A DNA stretch of 10,117 nucleotides, taken from contig CALHWU010000186.1 of NCBI GenBank assembly GCA_938039795.1, positions 1 to 10,117 of the forward strand, read 5' to 3'. Shown in pieces: positions 1 to 5,076 of this stretch (position 1 is its first letter; each line of letters starts with the position of its first letter). The notes beneath the pieces are model-generated. The model did no database searches. It was given only the letters and a program-made list of their open reading frames with translations, and was not told the origin of the DNA. Position numbers and translations under genes: made by a program. The DNA comes from an uncultured Muribaculaceae bacterium (lineage in GTDB: Bacteria; Bacteroidota; Bacteroidia; Bacteroidales; Muribaculaceae).

Positions 1-23
1 CCGCCCCGCGGTATTCGTCGCGA

Positions 24-40
24 GCCGGTGCTTCACCGGC
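24..40 (-). terminator. GC-rich hairpin just after the HU gene, possible terminator
   Basis: GCCGGTG (24-30) and CACCGGC (34-40) are a perfect 7-bp inverted repeat with a 3-nt loop. On the minus strand it begins 6 nt beyond the HU stop codon, where a terminator would sit. No T-run follows in the remaining 23 bases, so it lacks the classic intrinsic terminator tail. It could equally be a 3'-end stabilising hairpin. Termination is inferred from position only. Confidence 0.4.
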
Positions 41-46
41 ATGGCC

Positions 47-316
47 TTACTTCACAAGGCTCAGATCAGCTCCTGCCTTGAATTTGACAGCCTTACGTGC
101 GGGTATCTCGATTTTCTCCTTTGTGCGGGGATTGATGCCTGTGCGGGCGGGCTTCTCGGCTACGCTGAAGGTGCCGAAACCGATGAGGGCCACCTTGTCT
201 TCCTTTAGAAGCGCTTCGCAGATGGTGTCGAGGGTAGCGTCGAGAGCAGCCTTGGCCTGCGCTTTCGACAGATTTGCCTTTTCGGCAACTGCATTGATTA
301 GTTCAGTCTTGTTCAT
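47..316 (-). CDS. HU-family DNA-binding protein (nucleoid-associated)
   Basis: This 89-residue protein has the full length usual for HU/IHF subunits. These small proteins dimerise, bend DNA and help compact the nucleoid. The N-terminal helical half (about 1-40, starting MNKTELINAVAEKA) is followed by the family signature around GFGTF (46-50) and the DNA-binding beta arm at 53-75. That arm carries the INPRT motif, whose proline (residue 63) inserts between base pairs in known HU-DNA complexes. The basic C-terminal part (ARKAVKFKAG) is also typical. The ATG at 316 is preceded by an A/T-rich stretch without a Shine-Dalgarno sequence, as usual in Bacteroidetes. The gene is transcribed divergently from the rhomboid cluster. 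The family is certain. Whether it is the main HU or one of several paralogs cannot be told from this window. Confidence 0.97.
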   Translation of the reverse strand: MNKTELINAVAEKANLSKAQAKAALDATLDTICEALLKEDKVALIGFGTFSVAEKPARTGINPRTKEKIEIPARKAVKFKAGADLSLVK

Positions 317-356
317 TCGTAAAGATTTAATGTGTGAGCATTTTCAGTTGTTCCGG

Positions 357-364
357 CAAAAATA
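357..364 (-). promoter_or_regulatory. Probable -7 promoter element for the HU gene
   Basis: Read on the minus strand this is TATTTTTG, a perfect match to the Bacteroidetes -7 consensus TAnnTTTG, 40 bp upstream of the HU start codon. I see no good TTTG -33 element at the expected distance (around 384-387), so the call rests on the -7 match and its position. Confidence 0.5.
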
Positions 365-443
365 GGTTAAAAAAGCGACATTATGACTATCTTTTGCTAA
401 AAAAATGTTGTTTTGACTGCGATTTTGCTATTTTTAATCAATT

Positions 444-461
444 TCGACGTCATTAAGTCGA
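444..461. promoter_or_regulatory. Imperfect palindrome in the divergent intergenic region
   Basis: TCGACGTCATTAAGTCGA pairs at 7 of 9 positions with its own reverse complement, with arms TCGAC/GTCGA. It lies 17 bp upstream of the -33 box of the rhomboid promoter and within the HU upstream region, a reasonable place for a regulator binding site. No known operator is recognised and chance occurrence is possible. Confidence 0.2.
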
Positions 462-478
462 CACAAAACACCCGCGAT

Positions 479-509
479 TTTGTTAAAAGCACGATAATTG
501 GTAATTTTG
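479..509 (+). promoter_or_regulatory. Bacteroidetes-type promoter for the rhomboid cluster
   Basis: TTTG at 479-482 and TAATTTTG at 502-509 match the -33 (TTTG) and -7 (TAnnTTTG) elements of the Bacteroidetes primary sigma factor exactly, with a 19-bp spacer. Transcription would begin at about 513-516, giving a leader of roughly 30 nt before the ATG at 547. It probably serves the four genes from 547 to 3886, since no other consensus promoter is seen until 3902. Confidence 0.75.
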
Positions 510-526
510 TGGCTCTACTAACCAAC

Positions 527-541
527 TATAACCCTGTTATA
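527..541 (+). promoter_or_regulatory. Short inverted repeat in the leader of the first rhomboid gene
   Basis: TATAAC (527-532) and GTTATA (536-541) form a perfect 6-bp inverted repeat around a 3-nt loop, ending 5 nt before the ATG at 547. TATAAC also recurs in direct orientation at 538-543, one helical turn (11 bp) from the first copy. It falls between the inferred transcription start and the start codon. It could therefore be a weak mRNA hairpin near the ribosome site or a DNA operator. Function is unproven. Confidence 0.3.
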
Positions 542-546
542 ACAAC

Positions 547-1293
547 ATGCTACGCTCTGGAGGCTCGATATTCAGCAATATCCCGCCGGTAACCAAAAAC
601 CTCATTATAATCAATTTCATTATCTGGCTGGCGATGATGGTGCTTCCGGGCCGGATCGGTATTGACGTCATGCAATATGGCGCGCTGCACTACTTCAAAG
701 CGCCTGACTTCAATCCGGCACAGCTGCTTACATATATGTTCATGCACTCCACAAGCGACTTCGCCCACATCCTTTTCAACATGTTCACCCTGTTCATGTT
801 CGGTGTCACGCTGGAAAGAGTGCTCGGAGCTCCGAGGTTTCTGTTCTATTATATATCCTGCGGCATCGGTGCCGCTCTCATACAGGAACTCGTATGGTCG
901 TGGACCTGGGAGGACATATTCGTGAAGAGCATGGCCAACTTCTATGGAGTGGATTTCCCTGAGATGCGCGAGGCGATCAGCGCAGCCGTCAGTTCAGGAC
1001 AGGAACTCACTTTCCTGAATCAGCTGCAGACCATCGGTGCCTCCGGAGCCATCTACGGAGTGTTGCTCGCATTCGGAATGCTTTTTCCCAACATGCCCCT
1101 TTTCATCATGTTCATACCGGTGCCTGTCAAAGCCAAATGGATGGTGATCGGCTACGGAGTGATAGAGCTTCTGATCGGACTGAGCTCAGCCAACGACGGA
1201 GTGGCACATTTCGCCCACCTCGGAGGCATGATATTCGGATTCATCATGATCTGGATCTGGAAGAAGAAAGGCACCATCTATGGCGGCTACTGA
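547..1293 (+). CDS. Rhomboid-family intramembrane serine protease (first of tandem pair)
   Basis: This 248-residue polytopic membrane protein should cleave transmembrane substrates within the lipid bilayer. The rhomboid signatures are complete. HILFN at 74-78 supplies the conserved His and Asn of the second helix, GASG at 164-167 holds the catalytic Ser166, and AHLGG at 223-227 holds the catalytic His224. About six hydrophobic segments are visible (near 18-34, 59-88, 97-116, 162-181, 184-213 and 219-238), followed by a short basic tail. An insertion of about 45 residues, rich in charged and aromatic residues (about 117-160), separates the third helix from the Ser-bearing helix, so the loop there is much longer than in E. 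coli GlpG. The ATG at 547 follows a consensus promoter by about 37 bp. The 3' end overlaps the next rhomboid gene by 14 bp. Substrates are unknown. Confidence 0.95.
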   Translation: MLRSGGSIFSNIPPVTKNLIIINFIIWLAMMVLPGRIGIDVMQYGALHYFKAPDFNPAQLLTYMFMHSTSDFAHILFNMFTLFMFGVTLERVLGAPRFLFYYISCGIGAALIQELVWSWTWEDIFVKSMANFYGVDFPEMREAISAAVSSGQELTFLNQLQTIGASGAIYGVLLAFGMLFPNMPLFIMFIPVPVKAKWMVIGYGVIELLIGLSSANDGVAHFAHLGGMIFGFIMIWIWKKKGTIYGGY

Positions 1294-2065
1294 TTTATTA
1301 GCTTACCGAATCAGACGCTGGTCGGCGCTGACATGGATTGTCATCATATGCGCCGCGGTATTCATAGCGGTCAGGATCGCCGGCGCGATAATGACCGACG
1401 GCGCCCGGAGCCTCGTCGACTGGCTTGCTCTCCCGGCCTATATGCCGTCGGCACTCCACAGGCCATGGACCCCTCTGACGTACATGTTCACCCACTATGA
1501 TGTGTTGCATCTGCTCTTCAACATGCTCTGGCTGTATTGGTTCGGCATTATTTTTCTATCATTTTCAAGCAGCAGGCGCCTATTGGAAACATATCTTGCA
1601 GGAGGAATCGCCGGAGCCGCGGTCTATCTCATTTTCAACCTTGTCGCATCATCGGATTCCGGCCATTCGATGATAGGAGCGAGCGGAGCCGTGCTGGCTG
1701 TCGTTGCAGCCACAGCCGTGATGGCTCCGCGTCTCAAACTCAACCTGATGCTCATCGGCCCGGTAGAAATCAGATGGATAGCGGTCACTGTCGTGGCGCT
1801 TGACGTGATATCTCTCGGCAACGGCAATCCGGGCGCCCACCTGGCTCACCTCGCGGGAGCCGGTGCGGGAGCCGCTTTCGTCATTGCACGACGCCGGATG
1901 TCACTAAACGGAAACAAAAGAAACCGCACGACAGTCAAATCGCCGGCTAATACTTCTGACGACAAAGCCGAACTCGATCGGCTGCTCGACAAAATCCGCA
2001 TCTCCGGATACTCGTCGCTCACTGCTGAAGAGCGACGCATACTTTTCGAAATCAGCCGCAAATGA
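1280..2065 (+). CDS. Rhomboid-family intramembrane serine protease with C-terminal cytosolic tail (second of pair)
   Basis: This 261-residue protein is a second rhomboid with all catalytic features: HLLFN at 77-81, GASG at 133-136 with catalytic Ser135, and AHLAG at 189-193 with catalytic His190. The six-helix core spans about residues 15-205. A basic linker (RRRMSLNGNKRNR, 204-216) then leads to a soluble tail containing LDRLLDKIRISGYSSLT (232-248). This tail resembles the small C-terminal module common on Bacteroidetes rhomboids, which I recall as DUF6576. It lacks the long loop seen in its neighbour. The start at 1280 overlaps the upstream gene by 14 bp; the next internal Met (38) would remove the first helix, so 1280 is preferred. 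The stop overlaps the following gene as ATGA. Translational coupling is likely. Whether the two proteases share substrates or form a complex is unknown. Confidence 0.94.
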   Translation: MAATDLLAYRIRRWSALTWIVIICAAVFIAVRIAGAIMTDGARSLVDWLALPAYMPSALHRPWTPLTYMFTHYDVLHLLFNMLWLYWFGIIFLSFSSSRRLLETYLAGGIAGAAVYLIFNLVASSDSGHSMIGASGAVLAVVAATAVMAPRLKLNLMLIGPVEIRWIAVTVVALDVISLGNGNPGAHLAHLAGAGAGAAFVIARRRMSLNGNKRNRTTVKSPANTSDDKAELDRLLDKIRISGYSSLTAEERRILFEISRK

Positions 2066-3171
2066 GACTTCTCCGCATCATACTGACACTTTTCACCCTG
2101 CTGACGGCCGTTATCACCATTCTTTCGGCGTATGCCGGCATGATTAATCCGCTGACATGGGCGCTGCCATCCGTGCTGGCCATGATATTCCCGATCATGA
2201 CTGTCGTTTCGCTGGTACTTATCCTCATCAATCTGTTTATTTGCCGCAAAGCTTCTGCCATTGGCGCACTGTCGCTTATATGCTGCTGGAATCCTTTGCT
2301 CACCCTCTGTCCCCTCAATTTTACAGCTCCGGATGCCGGCGGACAGCCACTCAGGCTGATCACATATAACGTGCTGCAGCTTGAGGACTTCACCGGCGGT
2401 ACCGGCAGCGGCGAGCCGAATCCCACTCTGCGGCAGATAGCCGGATGCGGAGCGGATTTTGTGGCGCTGCAGGAATGTCATGAAATCAGTTCACTTGTCT
2501 GCACCGACGCCAACCGTCATTTGCTCGACACTATCGGACAGATATATCCTTATCAGTCGTACGGCGCACGCGGACAGTCGCTACTGTCGCGATATCCGTT
2601 TGAAGAGATCACCCTTACCGAAGCTAACTCTGATGATTTCCGAGTGCGTGCATTCAGGATATTTGTCGACAGTGACACACTGACCCTTTTCGACGTGCAT
2701 CTTCAGTCGATCGGACTGACGTCGGACGACAAGCGCCTGTACCGCGACCTCACACGTGGCGACACACAGGGAAAAGGAATCAGAAGCGAACTGCGTGATA
2801 TCCGTACTGATCTCATCTCGAAACTGACAGCCGCTTTCCGTGCCCGTGCGGTGCAGGCTGCGAAACTGCGGGAAATGATAGCAGAAACCGGAGGCAAGTG
2901 CATCGTATGCGGCGACTTCAACGACGTGCCCGGATGCTACGCGATACGCACTCTTACAGATACCGGCATGCTCGATGCCTGGCGTGAATCGGCCATAGGC
3001 CCTGCGATCACATATCATGCGAGCCGTCTTTACTTCCGTATCGACCATATTCTTTACAGCCCGGAGATTGTCACTCCCCTGCGCACCCGACGCCTCGACT
3101 GGCCTTACTCCGACCATTATCCCGTAGAAATGACATTCGTCTTACATCAGACCACGTCATCCTCCGACTGA
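2062..3171 (+). CDS. Membrane-anchored endonuclease/exonuclease/phosphatase-family hydrolase
   Basis: This 369-residue protein has three N-terminal membrane segments (about 4-25, 33-61 and 66-86) followed by a metal-dependent phosphodiesterase/phosphatase domain of the EEP (DNase I-like) superfamily. The superfamily motifs appear in order: TYNV (101-104, metal-site Asn103), QE (137-138, metal-binding Glu138), DVHL (211-214, His213), GDFND (284-288, Asp285 and Asn287), ID-H (328-329) and SDHYP (350-354, catalytic Asp351/His352). All expected catalytic residues are present, so the enzyme is probably active. The substrate cannot be read from sequence; members cleave DNA, RNA, phospholipids or inositol phosphates. 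The ATG overlaps the stop of the second rhomboid gene by 4 bp, implying translational coupling. The side of the membrane on which the catalytic domain lies is not certain. Confidence 0.92.
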   Translation: MRLLRIILTLFTLLTAVITILSAYAGMINPLTWALPSVLAMIFPIMTVVSLVLILINLFICRKASAIGALSLICCWNPLLTLCPLNFTAPDAGGQPLRLITYNVLQLEDFTGGTGSGEPNPTLRQIAGCGADFVALQECHEISSLVCTDANRHLLDTIGQIYPYQSYGARGQSLLSRYPFEEITLTEANSDDFRVRAFRIFVDSDTLTLFDVHLQSIGLTSDDKRLYRDLTRGDTQGKGIRSELRDIRTDLISKLTAAFRARAVQAAKLREMIAETGGKCIVCGDFNDVPGCYAIRTLTDTGMLDAWRESAIGPAITYHASRLYFRIDHILYSPEIVTPLRTRRLDWPYSDHYPVEMTFVLHQTTSSSD

Positions 3172-3187
3172 ATCTCCACACCCCGCC

Positions 3188-3886
3188 ATGACACTTATTG
3201 AAGCGATACGACAACGCCACTCCGTAAGGCGCTACCATCCTGAGCCTCTGTCGGCATCCGCACGCGAAAAGATCATAAGAGCGATCAAGCTTCTCAACAG
3301 GCTTGAAGACATAGAGTTCACGCTCGTAGAGAACGAGCCAGAGGCTTTCAGCGGCCTCCTTGCCTACGGATCATTCAGCGGAGTGACCAATTATATAGTA
3401 ATAACGGCTCCCAAGGGCCACGGTGCCGACATCAAGGGCGGCTGTAGGGGCGAGCTGCTGGTGCTGTACGCCCGTACTCTCGGTCTTGACACCTGCTGGG
3501 CCGGACTGAGCTACCGCCGCTCCTCGCCGCTCTTCCCCAAGCCGGAGAAAGGCCAACGCATACTTGCGTGCATAGCCATCGGACGCGGCATAGATCACGG
3601 ACACCCGCACCGCATAAAGTCGCCCGGGCAGGTAAGCAACATCAGCGCCGTCACTCCCGAATGGTTCGACGCAGGAGTCAAGGCAGCCTTGCTCGCTCCG
3701 ACCGCCGTCAACCAGCAGCGGTTCAGATTCACCTACATAGCCCCTGAGACGCCGGGCGGACTGCCGGCAGTAAGAGCCCGCGCGCTGTTCTCGCTGGCAG
3801 GATATACACGAGTCGACCTCGGCATAGCCATGCTTCATTTCAAGCTCTGCTCATCGCGTGCCCTCTTCCGCTGGGAATTTGCATGA
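3188..3886 (+). CDS. Nitroreductase-like flavoprotein (TM1586-type)
   Basis: This 232-residue protein begins with the nitroreductase FMN-binding signature RHSVRRY (10-16). It continues with YIVIT (69-73), a segment LGLDTCWAGL (98-107) and PTAVNQQ (171-177), a second copy-like motif typical of the TM1586 putative nitroreductase family, in which two nitroreductase half-domains form one chain. The sequence VDLGIAMLHF (209-218) near the C-terminus is also typical. FMN binding and NAD(P)H-dependent reduction are expected from the family, but the physiological substrate is unknown. It is cytosolic, with no signal peptide or membrane segment. The gene starts 16 nt after the hydrolase gene and probably belongs to the same transcript. 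No terminator is evident in the 15 nt between its stop and the carA promoter. Confidence 0.85.
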   Translation: MTLIEAIRQRHSVRRYHPEPLSASAREKIIRAIKLLNRLEDIEFTLVENEPEAFSGLLAYGSFSGVTNYIVITAPKGHGADIKGGCRGELLVLYARTLGLDTCWAGLSYRRSSPLFPKPEKGQRILACIAIGRGIDHGHPHRIKSPGQVSNISAVTPEWFDAGVKAALLAPTAVNQQRFRFTYIAPETPGGLPAVRARALFSLAGYTRVDLGIAMLHFKLCSSRALFRWEFA

Positions 3887-3901
3887 ATATTCAATGTGAA
3901 T

Positions 3902-3932
3902 TTTGCCAATTGAAGCTTATTTGCTAAATTTG
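3902..3932 (+). promoter_or_regulatory. Bacteroidetes-type promoter for carAB operon
   Basis: TTTG at 3902-3905 and TAAATTTG at 3925-3932 are exact matches to the -33 and -7 elements, with a 19-bp spacer identical to that of the rhomboid promoter. Transcription is expected to start at about 3936-3939, in the sequence GGTTTTC. This matters for the start of carA: the ATG at 3934 would lie at or before the transcript's first base. Confidence 0.75.
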
Positions 3933-3943
3933 CATGGTTTTCA

Positions 3944-3989
3944 CGATAGAAGTCATGACAACCGACGAAACATCATCAAAATTCTATCG
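3944..3989 (+). promoter_or_regulatory. Leader stem-loop abutting the likely carA start codon
   Basis: CGATAGAA (3944-3951) and TTCTATCG (3982-3989) form a perfect 8-bp inverted repeat around a 30-nt loop. The right arm ends one base before the ATG at 3991. The loop contains the palindrome GTCATGAC (3952-3959), which includes the alternative ATG at 3955. In mRNA the stem would occupy the ribosome-loading region, so it may tune translation. It is not a recognisable PyrR site or known riboswitch, and a regulatory role is inference. Confidence 0.4.
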
Positions 3990-3990
3990 C

Positions 3991-5061
3991 ATGCGACAAA
4001 CAAAAAAAGCCGTCCTGATACTCGAAGACGGCACCCGCTTTGAAGGCAAATCATTCGGCTACGAGGCCTCGACTTCTGGAGAGGTGGTGTTCAATACCGC
4101 CATGACCGGCTATCCGGAAAGCCTCACCGACCCGTCCTATGAGGGACAGATTCTCGTCACCACCTACCCCATCCTCGGCAACTATGGTGTTCCCCCCGAA
4201 AGGGAGAAGGAACAGGTCAGCGAATTTCTTGAAAGCGACCATATCCATGCCCGTGCCATAGTGGCTCAGGACTACAGCTATGACCACTCCCACTGGCAGG
4301 CCGTGAGGTCGCTCGGCGACTGGCTCAAGGAGCAGCACATTCCCGGAATATACGGAATCGACACACGCGCGCTCACCCGCCATCTCCGCGAAAAGGGCGC
4401 CATGCTCGGCAAGATAATTGTCGAAGGCTGCGGAGATGTAGATTTCTACGATCCCAATAAAGAAAATCTTGTCGCTAAAGTCAGCACCAAAGAGGTGGAG
4501 ATACATGGCGACGGTGACAAGACCGTGGTGCTCGTCGACTGCGGAGTCAAGCACAACATCATCCGCTGCCTCACCCGCCGCGGCGTGAAAGTGGTGCTCG
4601 TGCCATGGGACTACGACTTCAATCAGATCGACTACGACGGCCTCTTCATATCCAACGGCCCCGGCAATCCCGACATGGCGGAGACAACGGTGGAAAACAT
4701 CCGCAAAGCCATGGCCACAGGCAAGCCGATCTGCGGCATCTGCATGGGCAACCAGCTCCTGTCGAAAGCCGCCGGAGCCAAGATCTACAAACTCAAATAC
4801 GGTCATCGCTCCCACAACCAGCCGGTAAGAAGAGTAGGTACCGACAAATGTTTCGTCACATCTCAAAACCACGGTTTCGCCGTCGACTCCGACACTCTTC
4901 CCGAAGAATGGGAAACCCTCTTCATCAACATGAACGACGGCACCAACGAGGGCATACGACACAAGACAAAGCCGTTCTTCTCCGCCCAGTTCCATCCCGA
5001 GGCGAGCAGCGGTCCGAAGGACACCGAATTTCTCTTCGACGAATTTATCAGTCTCCTCTAA
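3991..5061 (+). CDS. carA: Carbamoyl-phosphate synthetase small (glutaminase) subunit CarA
   Basis: CarA hydrolyses glutamine and channels ammonia to CarB for synthesis of carbamoyl phosphate, the precursor of pyrimidines and arginine. The N-terminal CPSase small-chain domain (about 1-150) shows GEVVFNTAMTGYPESLTDPSY (from residue 30) and GNYG (63-66). The class I glutamine amidotransferase domain (about 178-356) shows SNGPGNP (221-227), the nucleophile elbow GICMGNQ with Cys251, and HPE with His335 and Glu337. The elbow has Asn where E. coli CarA has His (GICLGHQ). From memory this Asn is common in Bacteroidetes. I chose the ATG at 3991 (356 residues) because family N-termini begin a few residues before LILEDGTRFEG and because it follows the leader stem-loop. 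In-frame ATGs also exist at 3955 and 3934, but 3934 is too close to the promoter. carB follows after 15 nt. Confidence 0.95.
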   Translation: MRQTKKAVLILEDGTRFEGKSFGYEASTSGEVVFNTAMTGYPESLTDPSYEGQILVTTYPILGNYGVPPEREKEQVSEFLESDHIHARAIVAQDYSYDHSHWQAVRSLGDWLKEQHIPGIYGIDTRALTRHLREKGAMLGKIIVEGCGDVDFYDPNKENLVAKVSTKEVEIHGDGDKTVVLVDCGVKHNIIRCLTRRGVKVVLVPWDYDFNQIDYDGLFISNGPGNPDMAETTVENIRKAMATGKPICGICMGNQLLSKAAGAKIYKLKYGHRSHNQPVRRVGTDKCFVTSQNHGFAVDSDTLPEEWETLFINMNDGTNEGIRHKTKPFFSAQFHPEASSGPKDTEFLFDEFISLL

Positions 5062-5076
5062 CACTCAGCCATCATC

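Noticed and set aside
78..365. Plus-strand open frame opposite the HU gene
   Set aside because: It is a shadow of a highly conserved HU protein and its own translation resembles nothing known.
1846..2481. 211-codon minus-strand open frame across the rhomboid/hydrolase junction
   Set aside because: It is opposite two clearly real genes, rich in Arg, Ser and Gln with no family resemblance, and has no promoter.
547..3886. The protease-hydrolase-flavoprotein cluster as an anti-phage defence system
   Set aside because: There is no sensor, nucleotide cyclase, toxin pair, or mobile-element context. Rhomboid pairs near HU are, to my recollection, a normal arrangement in Bacteroidales chromosomes.
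3884..3893. TGAATATTCA palindrome at the stop of the nitroreductase-like gene as a terminator or operator
   Set aside because: It is A/T-rich with no loop or T-run and overlaps the stop codon, so there is too little to call it functional.
4051..5064. 337-codon open frame on the minus strand, opposite carA
   Set aside because: It lies wholly opposite carA, has no recognisable domain and has a composition expected from the complement of a GC-rich gene. Similar long antisense frames lie at 5677-6765 and 7555-8355 opposite carB.
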